Of a stretch of 64,000 nucleotides of DNA, positions 35,266-46,015 are shown piece after piece. Every line of letters starts with the position of its first letter. Position 1 is the stretch's first letter. The stretch comes from JASHPR01 sp963815375. Lineage in GTDB: Bacteria; Actinomycetota; Actinomycetes; Streptosporangiales; Streptosporangiaceae. The position numbers and the translations under genes were made by a program. The stretch is taken from positions 1,302,001-1,366,000 of the forward strand of contig CAWFGX010000001.1 in the NCBI GenBank assembly GCA_963815375.1, read 5' to 3'. A model generated the notes under the pieces. It was given only the letters and a program-made list of their open reading frames with translations. It was not told where the DNA came from and ran no database searches.

Positions 35266-35715
35266 CTATTTCCGCAGGCGCGCGACCGGCACGGACGCCT
35301 GGGTCAGCCCGGCAGGCCGGCACCGCCAGCCGCCCAAGTCCGAAGCCGGAGTCCGGCATCGACTAGACGTTAGCGGCGGAACTGGTCAGGGCACCGGCAC
35401 CGGCGGTTTTGACAATCAGGCGTCCGGTGCCGCGGGCTGCAATGCCGACCGCGCCGCCGCCGCGAGCCGGGCCGTAATACCACAGCCCGCGGCGTCGAGT
35501 TCGCGCCCCGCGGCCAGCGGCAGTTCGCCTGCAAGCAGTCATCTGACAGACATCGCGACTCAGACCCGAAGGTCACCAGGCATAGCAAGATCATCTCTAA
35601 CAAAGCTGCCGTGCACCCTAATCGAACATTTGAGCCCAGGAATGTCAGAGGGTCACTCTAGGATCGAACTAGAAACCAGACAGCGTTCCCCGAGCTGAGG
35701 GAGACCGCCAGGATC
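35266..35715. other. 450-bp intergenic region after thyX
   Basis: No intact gene. The middle and right part (to about 35620) contains the second IS-end fragment; the last ~90 bp are AT-richer and probably hold the promoter and GAGGGAG ribosome binding site for the DUF222/HNH gene. Confidence 0.5.
35490..35620 (+). repeat. Second ISKra4-like right-end fragment
   Basis: From 35541 the sequence ATCTGACAGAC, ACTCAGACCC, AGCAAGATCA and GCTGCCGTGCACCC aligns in order with 34418-34495 (ATCTGACAGAC, ACTCAGACCC, AGCAAGATCA, GCTCTCGGCACCC). Just before it the frame reads AVRLQAVI and stop, against PAGLRAAI and stop in the transposase remnant. It is therefore a second, more diverged copy of the same IS end in the same orientation. 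Confidence 0.6.
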
Positions 35716-37293
35716 ATGTGCGCACCCGCCCAGCTACCGGTTCCTGCGACCGCCGCTCAGGCCGTCGCGATGGTGAACGCTGGGCTGGGCTGGCTGGCGG
35801 CGGCGGATGCGACGACGCTGACCACTGGTGAGCAGGCTGAGTGCCTGCGCGGGTTAGGGCAGGCGGAGTCGGTGCACACCGCCGCGCGGTCGAAGGTGAT
35901 GGCGGCGTTTGATGCTGGCGGCGGGCATGAGGATGACGGGCATCCGACGGTGCGGTCGTGGCTGGTGTGGCGGACCCGGGTCACTACCGGTGCCGCCGCC
36001 GGCGCCGTCGGGTGGATGCGGCGGCTAGCCGCCCACCCCGGGGTCGCCCGGGCGTTAGCGCAGGGTGTGGTGTCACAGTCGTGGGCGCGGGAGATCTGCA
36101 CCTGGACTGACCTGCTGCCTGAGGCGGTCCGCGGCGATGCGGACACGATCCTGCTCGCCGCTGCGGCGGCCGGGGCGGACCTGGAGGGCCTGTCTGACCT
36201 GGCGGAGCAGATCCGCGAGCGCACCGCCACCCCCAGCCCCGATGATGATGGGTTCACCGACCGCTACCTCAGCCTTGCCACTACCCTCGGCGGTGCCGGG
36301 GTGCTGCGCGGTGACCTGACCCCGCAGTGCGCCGCCGCGGTCCAGGCAGTCCTGGAGTCCCTGGGCAAGCGTGCCGGGCCTGAGGACCGGCGCACCGCCG
36401 CCCAGCGGCGCCACGACGCGCTCGAAGAAGCGTGCCGGCGGCTCATCGCCGCCGGGGGCCTGCCTGAGCGCGCCGGGCAGCCGACCCAGATCATGCTGCA
36501 CCTGACCCTCGGCCAGCTCCGCCGCCAGCCCGGCGCTGACGCTGCTGAAGCCGCCTGGGCTGGTGCCCAGGCCGGGCCCGGGTATGACTGCGACGCCACC
36601 ATCATCCCCATCGTCTGTGGCCGCATCGACGCCGACATCCTCGACCAGCTCACCCACGACCTGCTCACCACCCTCAACCACAGCCAGCACACCAGCCGCC
36701 GCCAGGACAGCCACGGCCAGGACACCAGCCAGAGGTGGCTGGACGCCGCGGCTGCCGGCAGCGGGCCCGGCACCCCGGGCCGGCCAGGCTCCTGCCACCC
36801 CCCCGCCAGCAGCACCAGCGGCACCGGTGCTGACCCGCAGCGGCGGCAGCTGCCGGAGCAGACCGTCCGCCAGATGCTGGCCAGCCGCGCCGCCGACCTG
36901 CTGTCAGGACCCGGCGGCCTGGCTGCCTACCTGCGCAACGGAGTCAGCGACCGGCTCATCGCCACCGTCAGCCTCCCCCTCGACATCGGCGCCGCCGCCG
37001 AGATCATCCCCGCCCACCTGCGCCGCGCCGTCACCACCCGCGACCAGCACTGCCGCTTCCCCGGCTGCGGCCAGCCCGTCGCCGCCTGCCAGCCGCATCA
37101 CATCATCCCCCGGTCCCAGAGCGGCCCGACCAGCCTGACCAGCATGATGCTGCTGTGCACCTTCCACCATTTGATCGCGGTCCACCGGTGGGGATGGGGC
37201 ATCGCCCTGCACCCCGACGGCACCGTCACCGCCACCAGCCCCGACAACACACGCATCCTGCACAGCCACGGACCCCCCACCCAAGCCGCCTAG
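35716..37293 (+). CDS. DUF222 domain-containing HNH endonuclease-like protein
   Basis: A 525-aa protein of the large actinobacterial DUF222/HNH family. The DUF222 part (about 10-330) contains AREICTWTDLLPEAVR. A variable, Ser/Gln/Pro-rich linker is followed by the HNH domain (about 430-490): CRFPGCGQPVAACQPHHI with two Cys, then HHIIPRS and LLCTFHHLIAVHRWGW. All zinc and catalytic residues appear present. Copies are often numerous and variable per genome and are suspected to be mobile or defence-related; no role is established. It sits next to the IS remnant. Confidence 0.88.
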   Translation: MCAPAQLPVPATAAQAVAMVNAGLGWLAAADATTLTTGEQAECLRGLGQAESVHTAARSKVMAAFDAGGGHEDDGHPTVRSWLVWRTRVTTGAAAGAVGWMRRLAAHPGVARALAQGVVSQSWAREICTWTDLLPEAVRGDADTILLAAAAAGADLEGLSDLAEQIRERTATPSPDDDGFTDRYLSLATTLGGAGVLRGDLTPQCAAAVQAVLESLGKRAGPEDRRTAAQRRHDALEEACRRLIAAGGLPERAGQPTQIMLHLTLGQLRRQPGADAAEAAWAGAQAGPGYDCDATIIPIVCGRIDADILDQLTHDLLTTLNHSQHTSRRQDSHGQDTSQRWLDAAAAGSGPGTPGRPGSCHPPASSTSGTGADPQRRQLPEQTVRQMLASRAADLLSGPGGLAAYLRNGVSDRLIATVSLPLDIGAAAEIIPAHLRRAVTTRDQHCRFPGCGQPVAACQPHHIIPRSQSGPTSLTSMMLLCTFHHLIAVHRWGWGIALHPDGTVTATSPDNTRILHSHGPPTQAA

Positions 37294-37455
37294 GGCGGCG
37301 GCCGCGCTGTACGCCTGAGATACGCAAGAAGGTTGACTTACCAGCAGCAATCCGCGCCGGGATCGTGCGTGGGCGAGGCTGAGCTCGCCCATGCACTCTC
37401 GCCGACCGAGATGGCTCGACTACGCCGTACCGGCAGAGATAGGAGAAGACTGAGC

Positions 37456-38619
37456 GTGGCTGACAAGCAGCGGACATTCGACGTGCCCGCCGGGCGCTGC
37501 CTGAGCGTGGCACCAGGCATGCCAACTACCGATATGGCCCGGACGGCTGAGCACTACCGGACCATCGGGTTCACGTTCTCTGCTCCAGGCTCCCTTTCTC
37601 TCGCCGAAGCAGAGTTTGCCATCGCCGGGCGTGACGGGATCGAACTCCACTTCGCCCTGAAGAAGGATCACGATCCGGTACGGACGGCCACGTGGGTTTA
37701 CATCAGGGTCGAGGATGCCGACGCCATGAGCGAGGAGTTCATCGCCGCTGGCGCGGGACAGGGCCGCCCGGTGCACAACACCGACTACAACATGCGAGAG
37801 TTCGCGCACATCGACCCGGACGGCAATCTCCTCTTGTTTGGCTCGCGGCTGGCGCGTGAACCGCAGAGCCGAGAGGCAGATGAGAAGCCCGAACCACGAA
37901 CGCTTCCCGATACTGACCCGGCGGCGTTCGAGTTGCTGCGGGTTATCAAACTGGGCGATGCCGAGCAACTGACGCGGATTCTCGAGGCAGATCCGGGCCT
38001 TGGATCCTGCTGGATCAACTCGGTCACGCCACTGCATCATTTCGCTGACGCGCCCGGTCATCGTCCGAACGCCGCCGCTGTGGTGAACGCGCTCGTGGCC
38101 GCCGGGGCTGACCTCGATGCTCACGCGCGGGACTCCTGGCACCATGAGACCCCGCTGCACTGGGCGGCCAGCAATGACGACGTTGCGCTGATCGATGCGC
38201 TTCTCGATGCCGGCGCGGACATCGAGCATCCGGGGTCCTCCATCAACGGCGGGCCGCCGATCCAGTCCGCACTCGGCTACGCACAGTGGGCCGCGGTGCG
38301 ACGGCTCTGGGAGCGCGGCGCTAAGACAGCGCTACCGCACGCAGCCGTCCTGGGCCTGATGGGGACGGTGATTTCGCTGGTCGAAGCGAACCCGCCACCG
38401 GATCGCGATGACATCTCCGGAGCGTTCTGGAACGCGTGCCGGGCCGGGCAACTCGACATCGCCCGCTGCCTGCTCACGCACGGCGCGGAGCTTAACTGGC
38501 CAGCGCCCTGGGACGGCAGCACCCCGCTCGATGCCGCCACTGCGCAGCACCAGCATGAGACCGTGGCGTGGCTGCGCGGCGACGGAGCCCGTCCGGGAAC
38601 GAGCGCCGCTAGTGAATAA
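37456..38619 (+). CDS. VOC-domain (glyoxalase/bleomycin resistance-like) protein fused to ankyrin repeats
   Basis: A 387-aa fusion. GTG 37456 has AGGAGAAG 8 bases upstream; the longer open frame to 37333 is not protein-like. The VOC part (about 15-130) reads YRTIGFTFSAPGSLSLAEAEF, VYIRVEDADAMSEEF and MREFAHIDPDGNLLLFGS, with a Glu-type metal-end position replaced by Asn/Leu context. The ankyrin part (about 145-385) has repeat cores TPLHHFADA, ALVAAGADLDAHA, ETPLHWAASNDDVALIDALLDAGAD and STPLDAATAQHQHETVAWL. It is probably a cytosolic binding protein; the ligand is unknown. Confidence 0.85.
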   Translation: MADKQRTFDVPAGRCLSVAPGMPTTDMARTAEHYRTIGFTFSAPGSLSLAEAEFAIAGRDGIELHFALKKDHDPVRTATWVYIRVEDADAMSEEFIAAGAGQGRPVHNTDYNMREFAHIDPDGNLLLFGSRLAREPQSREADEKPEPRTLPDTDPAAFELLRVIKLGDAEQLTRILEADPGLGSCWINSVTPLHHFADAPGHRPNAAAVVNALVAAGADLDAHARDSWHHETPLHWAASNDDVALIDALLDAGADIEHPGSSINGGPPIQSALGYAQWAAVRRLWERGAKTALPHAAVLGLMGTVISLVEANPPPDRDDISGAFWNACRAGQLDIARCLLTHGAELNWPAPWDGSTPLDAATAQHQHETVAWLRGDGARPGTSAASE

Positions 38620-39439
38620 GCGTGATGACCAGGACCAGTGCGATGGCCGGGGCGGCGATCGCGACTGCTGGCTGCCAGGCCCAGGTCACGACGCGAGGGC
38701 CTGCCACCACTCCGCGTTCCTGCGCCTTCGTCGCTAGCTCATCGAGTTGCCCGGCCATGATCTGCGCGGTGGGCTGCCTGGCAAGCCGCTGCGCCTCGGC
38801 AGGCAGCCGGTTGTCGGGCGCGAAGGCGCCGCGCTGCGACCGGGCGCGGGCGCGCTGTTCCGTGAGGTCCGCCCGGATCCGGCTGCGGCGCTGGGCGTAG
38901 AGCGCCCAGCTGTGGATGACCTTCTCGCGCCGGGCGCCAGGCTCTCGCGCGCAGTGCACCCGAACCGATTCCGCCAGGTCCACGGCGGTCACCGAGCCCC
39001 AGGGAATCCTGTGATCACGCAGTGGATTCCGCACAGTAATGCCGTCGGCGTCGGCAATAACCACCGGGCGCAAGGCGCAGGCGTAAATGACCCCGGTGAG
39101 CACCGCTACGCCTACCGCGATCTCCACCGAGGTATGGTCACGGCCGGTCAGCGCCAGGTCCACCAGGCAGGCGACCGCAAGGACTACCCATGCCCACCAG
39201 GCCACGACAGCGCCTGGCAACCGGAACACCGTGCGGTCCGACGGTCCGGCCCGATCGGACCGCTGTGTCCCGACGCGAGGATCCGGCTGAACGCGAGGCT
39301 GTGCCTGAACGCGAGACTGTGCCTGAACGGGCAGCTGCGACTGTTCTTGGGGCTCGGCGGTCGGGCGAAGCACGCCGGGGCCGCTGGCCTGGCCATCGGG
39401 CGCCTGCGTACCATGACCCTGCTCCGGCTGCATGCGCAC
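38609..39439 (-). CDS. PH domain-containing two-TM membrane protein
   Basis: A 276-aa protein. A ~65-residue Gln/Pro-rich N-terminal tail with QAQPRVQ-type short repeats precedes two transmembrane helices (about 74-95 and 102-122) and a bPH6-type PH domain (about 125-200: VVIADADGITVRNPLRDHRIPWGSVTAV). A C-terminal helix-rich region and a final transmembrane segment (ending LVLVITLIH) follow. Its 3' end overlaps the converging VOC-ankyrin gene by 11 bp. This PH/TM type is common in actinomycetes and uncharacterised. Confidence 0.82.
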   Translation of the reverse strand: MRMQPEQGHGTQAPDGQASGPGVLRPTAEPQEQSQLPVQAQSRVQAQPRVQPDPRVGTQRSDRAGPSDRTVFRLPGAVVAWWAWVVLAVACLVDLALTGRDHTSVEIAVGVAVLTGVIYACALRPVVIADADGITVRNPLRDHRIPWGSVTAVDLAESVRVHCAREPGARREKVIHSWALYAQRRSRIRADLTEQRARARSQRGAFAPDNRLPAEAQRLARQPTAQIMAGQLDELATKAQERGVVAGPRVVTWAWQPAVAIAAPAIALVLVITLIH

Positions 39440-39531
39440 GAACTCCAGTGAGATGACCGGCGCACCGCCATCGGCGCGGCGCGTTGTTCGGCTCCTACTG
39501 TAGGTGGAGACGGGACGGGAGAGGGATCTTC

Positions 39532-40203
39532 ATGAACGGCCACCTGCTGGCGCTGTATCTGGTCGCTGTGTTCCTGGCCATGATCGCGCCAGGCCCTGAC
39601 ATGCTGTTTATCCTCGCTACTGGCGCGCGCGGCGGGCCGCGCGCCGGCGTACTTGCCACGCTCGGCGTCGCCGCCAGCGAGATCGCGCAGATCACCGCTG
39701 TGGCCGCCGGGCTGTCGGCACTGTTCGCCGCGGTGCCAGCGGCGTTCACAACGCTGCGGGTGTGCGGCGCTGCATACCTGCTCTACCTGGGGATCCAGGC
39801 GCTGCGCAGCGCGCGACGTGGCAGCCCGGTCCTCGCTGGCCCGGAGCCAGCGCCCGCTGGGCCGGAAGGCCAGCCCGGCTCGCGGCGGCAAGGCGCACCG
39901 AGCGCGGCGTACGCGTTCGCGCGCGGCGCCGTCACGAACCTGGCGAACCCGAAGTCGGTCACGTTCGTGGTCGCGTTCCTGCCGCAGTTCGTGGACCGTG
40001 GGCTCGGGCACATCCCGCTGCAGTTCGCCGTGCTCGGGGCGATCTTCGTCGCGTTCGAGCTGCTGGTCGACGGCACAGTAGGGCTGACGGCCGGCCGGCT
40101 CGGTGGCTGGCTGGCGCGGCGCCGCAGGGCGCGTCAGGCCCTGGACGCCGGGTCGGGGACGATCATGGTCGCCCTGGCCTGCCGGCTCGCCCTGGAGAAA
40201 TGA
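39532..40203 (+). CDS. LysE/RhtB-family amino acid exporter
   Basis: A 223-aa membrane protein with about six helices, the usual RhtB/LysE size. Signatures are FLAMIAPGPDMLFILATGARGG at the start (PGPD is the family motif) and GAVTNLANPKSVTFVVAFLPQF. ATG 39532 is chosen because the protein begins there with a GAGAGGGA ribosome binding site; the frame is open to 39484. It exports amino acids or related metabolites; substrate unknown. Confidence 0.92.
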   Translation: MNGHLLALYLVAVFLAMIAPGPDMLFILATGARGGPRAGVLATLGVAASEIAQITAVAAGLSALFAAVPAAFTTLRVCGAAYLLYLGIQALRSARRGSPVLAGPEPAPAGPEGQPGSRRQGAPSAAYAFARGAVTNLANPKSVTFVVAFLPQFVDRGLGHIPLQFAVLGAIFVAFELLVDGTVGLTAGRLGGWLARRRRARQALDAGSGTIMVALACRLALEK

Positions 40204-40349
40204 CCCGGCGCAACGAGTCCACCCGTCGGCGGCGGGTCCACCCGGAGGTGGACTTCGCGATCTCCACTCCGAGACCGATGGGTGCAGGCGCACCGATCCC
40301 TAGCGTTTCCGGTGTCGGCCCCAGCCGACGCTAACCGGAGGTGATCGAG

Positions 40350-40571
40350 ATGATCCTCACGCTGAGCGTGGCCGGCCTGCTGATCATGTGGGCCGGGCTG
40401 GGCTTGCGGTTCTGGGCGGTCTGGCTCTCCCTGGCCCTGCTGCTGATCCTGCCCCTTGTCAGCCTGCTGCCCCGCATTGCCGTTGAGGAAGCGGTTCTCA
40501 CCAAGACTCTCGGCCGGCCGTGCGCCGAGTACCGCACGCACACCAAGCGCCTCGTCCCCGGACTGTGGTGA
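40350..40571 (+). CDS. C-terminal fragment of an isoprenylcysteine/phospholipid methyltransferase-like membrane protein
   Basis: A 73-aa open frame. The second half reads LLPRIAVEEAVLTKTLGRPC then AEYRTHTKRLVPGLW, the conserved end of ICMT/PEMT-type integral methyltransferases. The SAM-binding YVRHPxYTG segment and upstream helices are missing. ATG 40350 has GGAGG 9 bases upstream (40336-40340), so it may be translated as a two-helix peptide; GTG 40341 is the alternative start. It looks like a truncated gene remnant upstream of an MMPL transporter. Confidence 0.65.
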   Translation: MILTLSVAGLLIMWAGLGLRFWAVWLSLALLLILPLVSLLPRIAVEEAVLTKTLGRPCAEYRTHTKRLVPGLW

Positions 40572-40639
40572 GCACAGCGCGGATGCTTGCCGCACTCAGG
40601 CTGGCCCCTCAGTTACCACGATCGAAGAAGGAGCTTTCG

Positions 40640-42769
40640 ATGTCCTATGCCCAGGCCTCCCGGCAGGAGAGCCGGCAGGCACCCAGCGACTGGCTGGCAC
40701 GGATGCTGGGCCGGAAGATCGTCCGCTGGGCGGTCGTGATTATCTGGCTGGCCGTGATCGCGGTCTTGAGCGGTTTCGGCAACGCACTGACCAAGGTGAC
40801 CAATGACAGCGCGTCCGCTTATCTGCCGTCTTCCGCGCCGTCGACCCGCGTCGTCAACCTTGAGGAGCAGGCCCAGCGGAGCGCTGGCCAGCCGCAGAGC
40901 GACCAGGCGATCGTGGTGTTCGCCCGCAGCAAGGGCCGTCTGACACAAGCTGACCTGGCCCAGATCAGCTCGGCCCACGCCGGGGTCGGTGCCCTCACGA
41001 GCACGGTGCCGGGTCTCAGCGCGCCCGGCTCGCTGCAGCCGTCAGCCGACAGGGAGGCTGTGGCGTTCACCGCCAACGTCACCGCGCCGGTCCACGACGA
41101 GAACAGCGCCGACACCACGGCGGTGGACGCGATCCGTCGCGTGGTCGGCCCTGCGGCGAGCCGCGCTGGCGACGGGCTGACCGCCCACGTGACCGGGCCG
41201 GCCGCTGTGAGCGCCGACAGCGGGATCAAGAGCGGTGCCCAGACCATTCTGCTGCTCACGGCGGTCGTGATCGTGGCGATCGTGTTCTTCGTTGTCTACC
41301 GCAGTCCGGTGCTGTGGATCCTCCCGCTGCTGTCCGCCTACGGCGCGATCGTGCTCGCGAGGTCCGCCGCGCATGGCCTGGTCAACGCCGGGCTCACGGT
41401 GAGCTCGCTGTCAGCCTCGATCCTCATCGTGCTGGTCTTCGGCGCCGCGAGTGACTACGGGCTATTGCTCGTCCACCGCTACCGCGAGGAACTCCAGCAC
41501 CACGCCACCACCCACGAGGCGATGGCGGCAGCGCTGCGCCGCACTCTGCCGACTCTGCTGGCCTCCGCCGCCACCGTGACCTGTGCCATGGTCTGCTTGC
41601 TGGCAGCGCAGTCGGCCTCACTGCACGGCCTGGGCCCGGTTGGTGCGTTCAGCATCGTGGCCGCGCTGCTGGCGCAGACTACGTTCCTGCCCGCGCTGCT
41701 GCTGGTCCTGGGAAGGACGGCGTTCTGGCCGCTCGGGCCCCGTCCTGGTCATCCCGGACGGGAGCAGTCCCGGCTGTGGTCGGCAGTTGGGACCAGGATC
41801 GCCCGCCGGCCCGCAGCGGTGGTCCTCACAGCCGTGGTACTGCTGGGCGCCGCGTGCGCCGGGCTCCTCGCGCTGCACTTCGACAACAACCCGCTGGGCA
41901 GCGTGAAGGGAAACCCCGACAGCGTCACCGGCGCGAACGTGCTCACCAAGCACTTCCCGGCCGGCATCCTGGCACCGATCGACCTCCTGGCCCCGCCAGC
42001 GCAGGCGAGCGCCGCACAGGCGGCGGCCCATGCCGTACCGGGCGTCTCGTCGGTAAGGCAGCTCCAGCCGGTCGAGAGCTACGATCGCTTCTCGGTTGTC
42101 CTGTCGGTCCAGCCCTACAGCCAGGCCGGCTACAGCGCGGTCGTTAACCTTCGTCAGAATCTTGAACGCTCCGCGCCGGGTGCCCTGGTTGGCGGAGGTC
42201 CAGCCATCGAGTACGACACAACCCAGGCGGCCGGCCACGACACTCTGCTCATCGTCCCGCTCGTACTGGTAGTCATCCTGGTCATCATCGGCCTGCTGCT
42301 CCGGGCCGTCGTCGCACCCCTAGTCCTTGTCGCCACGACAGCGCTCAGCTTTGGCGCCTCGTTCGGCTTGTCCGCCCTGCTCTGGCGCGCGATCGGCTAC
42401 CAGGGCATCGAGGCCCAGCTCCCCCTCTACATCTTCATCTTCCTGGTAGCGCTCGGGGTCGACTACAACATCTTCCTGTCGGCCCGCATCCGCGAAGAAG
42501 CGCGGCATGAAGGCATCCGCCAGGGCACCCTCCGCGGCCTGGCCGTCACTGGCGGCGTCATCACCGCCGCCGGCATCGTCCTGGCCGCCACGTTCGCAGC
42601 CCTGGCCCAGCTCCCCTCGGTCCCGGTCACCGAAGTAGGCATAGCCGTAGCCCTGGGCGTCCTCCTGGACACCCTCCTGGTCCGCACCGTCCTGGTCCCC
42701 GCCAGCCTGCTGACGGTCGGCGAACGAGTCTGGTGGCCCTCCCACCCAGCCAACTCGATCCAGACCTGA
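40640..42769 (+). CDS. MMPL-family RND transporter
   Basis: A 709-aa transporter with 12 expected helices in two halves. TM1 is near residues 28-50, an extracellular domain covers about 50-195, a TM bundle about 205-370, the second extracellular domain about 390-540 and the final TMs about 550-700. Asp-Tyr pairs in FGAASDYGLLLVHRYREEL and ALGVDYNIFLSARIREEA are the proton-relay signatures of MmpL. ATG 40640 has AAGGAG six bases upstream. MmpL-type proteins export lipids or drugs; cargo unknown. It is a paralogue of the transporter at 46016. Confidence 0.93.
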   Translation: MSYAQASRQESRQAPSDWLARMLGRKIVRWAVVIIWLAVIAVLSGFGNALTKVTNDSASAYLPSSAPSTRVVNLEEQAQRSAGQPQSDQAIVVFARSKGRLTQADLAQISSAHAGVGALTSTVPGLSAPGSLQPSADREAVAFTANVTAPVHDENSADTTAVDAIRRVVGPAASRAGDGLTAHVTGPAAVSADSGIKSGAQTILLLTAVVIVAIVFFVVYRSPVLWILPLLSAYGAIVLARSAAHGLVNAGLTVSSLSASILIVLVFGAASDYGLLLVHRYREELQHHATTHEAMAAALRRTLPTLLASAATVTCAMVCLLAAQSASLHGLGPVGAFSIVAALLAQTTFLPALLLVLGRTAFWPLGPRPGHPGREQSRLWSAVGTRIARRPAAVVLTAVVLLGAACAGLLALHFDNNPLGSVKGNPDSVTGANVLTKHFPAGILAPIDLLAPPAQASAAQAAAHAVPGVSSVRQLQPVESYDRFSVVLSVQPYSQAGYSAVVNLRQNLERSAPGALVGGGPAIEYDTTQAAGHDTLLIVPLVLVVILVIIGLLLRAVVAPLVLVATTALSFGASFGLSALLWRAIGYQGIEAQLPLYIFIFLVALGVDYNIFLSARIREEARHEGIRQGTLRGLAVTGGVITAAGIVLAATFAALAQLPSVPVTEVGIAVALGVLLDTLLVRTVLVPASLLTVGERVWWPSHPANSIQT

Positions 42770-42820
42770 GCTCGGGAGAAAGCCACATTGGCGACCACTC
42801 CGGGCTTGCAGGTGGGCTGA

Positions 42821-44056
42821 TCAGGCTCGGGCTGCACCTGGGAGCGGCTCGGGGGCGGCTGTACCGCCGCCGCCCATGGCGGTGAGGGCCGTGGCTGCCA
42901 TGAGGCGGACGCCGATCGCGATCGCGCGCTCGTCCACGTCAAAGGCTGGCTGGTGGATGTCGAAGTCGTCACCAGAACCGGGCCGGCGGGTGCCGAGGCG
43001 GGCGAGCGCGCCGGGGACGGACTCCAGGTACCAGGCGAAGTCTTCGCCGCCGAGGCTCTGCGGGGCTGGTACGACGGCGTCGGCTGCGAGGACCCGGTCG
43101 GCGGCTGCCTCGACCATGGCGGTAGAGATCGCCTCGTTGACGGTGGGCGGGACCGTGCGCTGGTAGGTCAGGTCGGCGACGACGCCGTAGGCGCTGGCGA
43201 CGGACTCGGTGAGCGCTTTGACCAGGTCGGGTGCTGCGTGCCAGGCCTCGTCGTCCAGGCAGCGGACGGTCCCCTCGGCGATGCCGTCGTCGGGAATGGC
43301 ATTGGCCGCCGAGCCCGCGCTGACCCGGCCCCAGACCAGGCTCAGGCTGGAGCGCGGGTCCACCCGCCGGGACAGCGCCGCAGGAAGCTCGGTGATGATC
43401 TTGCCGAGGGCGTAGACCAGGTCAGCGGTCAGATGCGGCCGGGCTGTGTGCCCGCCGGGGCCGCTCACCCGGACCGTGATCTTGTCACAGGCCGCTGTGA
43501 TCGCGCCGACCCGCGTGCCGATCTTGCCGACGTCCAGCCGCGGGTCGCAGTGGAGCGCGAAGATGCGGTCGACCGACGCGATGCCGCCGGCAGCAAGGAC
43601 GTCCAGGGCGCCGCACGGCACCTCCTCGGCTGGCTGGAAGACCAGCCTGATCCGGCCGGGCAGGGCCCCGGCGGCCGCCGTGCGGGCCAGGAACAGGCCC
43701 GTGCCGAGCAGGACGGTCGTGTGCACGTCGTGCCCGCAGGCGTGGCACGCTCCGGGGACCGTCGACCGGTAGGGGACGTCTTTCTCGTCGGTGATCGGGA
43801 GCGCGTCCAGGTCGGCCCGGAGCGCTACCACTGGCCCCGGACCCGAGCCGATGTCGACGAGCAGCCCCGTGCCTTTGGGCAGGATAACCGGCCGCAGGCC
43901 CGCGGCCTCCAGCCGGAGCTTGACCCGGCGCGTGGTCCGGTGCTCGTGGTAGCCGATCTCGGGGTGAGTGTGCAGGTCGCGCCTGAAGTCGATGAGCTCG
44001 GCCTCGTGCCAGTCAAGGAAAGTGTCGAGCTCGTCCTCTAGGTCACGCTCGCCCAT
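42821..44056 (-). CDS. M20-family amidohydrolase/peptidase
   Basis: A 411-aa dinuclear-metal hydrolase of the M20D (IAA-amino acid hydrolase/HipO-like) group. The metal site shows HACGHDVHTTVLLG, a Glu pair in FQPAEEVPCGALDV, HCDPR, and the last ligand region GGEDFAWYLE. It would cleave an N-acyl amino acid or similar amide. The ATG at 44056 has GGAGGAGG upstream; the open frame extends only 8 codons further. It converges on the MMPL gene. Confidence 0.93.
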   Translation of the reverse strand: MGERDLEDELDTFLDWHEAELIDFRRDLHTHPEIGYHEHRTTRRVKLRLEAAGLRPVILPKGTGLLVDIGSGPGPVVALRADLDALPITDEKDVPYRSTVPGACHACGHDVHTTVLLGTGLFLARTAAAGALPGRIRLVFQPAEEVPCGALDVLAAGGIASVDRIFALHCDPRLDVGKIGTRVGAITAACDKITVRVSGPGGHTARPHLTADLVYALGKIITELPAALSRRVDPRSSLSLVWGRVSAGSAANAIPDDGIAEGTVRCLDDEAWHAAPDLVKALTESVASAYGVVADLTYQRTVPPTVNEAISTAMVEAAADRVLAADAVVPAPQSLGGEDFAWYLESVPGALARLGTRRPGSGDDFDIHQPAFDVDERAIAIGVRLMAATALTAMGGGGTAAPEPLPGAARA

Positions 44057-44190
44057 ACGCCTCCTCCCCGCGACTACCAAGCGATGCCGTTATCTGGGGC
44101 AGGCGGATACGCAGCGAAGGTCTAGATCCAGGCGGGCGAGCCACTCCAGCTGCTCGGCAGGTTCGGCATGGCACTGAACATGCACCTTCT

Positions 44191-44220
44191 CGGCATCTGG
44201 CCAGTAGCTGGCAGATGCCG
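44191..44220 (-). terminator. Hairpin downstream of the acyl-CoA mutase gene
   Basis: CGGCATCTGGCCAG and CTGGCAGATGCCG pair as a 13-bp stem with one bulged G and a 3-nt TAG loop. It lies about 80 nt past the stop of the minus-strand mutase gene and upstream of the M20 gene. There is no U tract. Probably a terminator; a leader structure for the M20 gene is the alternative. Confidence 0.55.
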
Positions 44221-44300
44221 TCCGGAACAGGCCAGCATCGTATCGCGGGCCAGGCAGGAAACTGCTCAAGTTGTGCGATTGTCACAGCAGGCTCACAGGT

Positions 44301-45881
<1,581 letters not shown>

Positions 45882-46015
45882 GGGCCAAGGGTACGACCGC
45901 CGCGGCGAGATCGGCCGTTTAGTGGATCCCCGCTGGTCCCGCCTGTGAGCTATGTTGCGATACTACGTGTTAGGGCGACACGGGGTTGCCTGTAATGGCT
46001 GGAAAGGATGGGCGG

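Noticed and set aside
35716..37293. HNH protein as a homing endonuclease, intein or phage terminase neighbour
   Set aside because: The DUF222 domain defines a chromosomal actinobacterial family; no intein junctions, phage genes or group I intron features are nearby.
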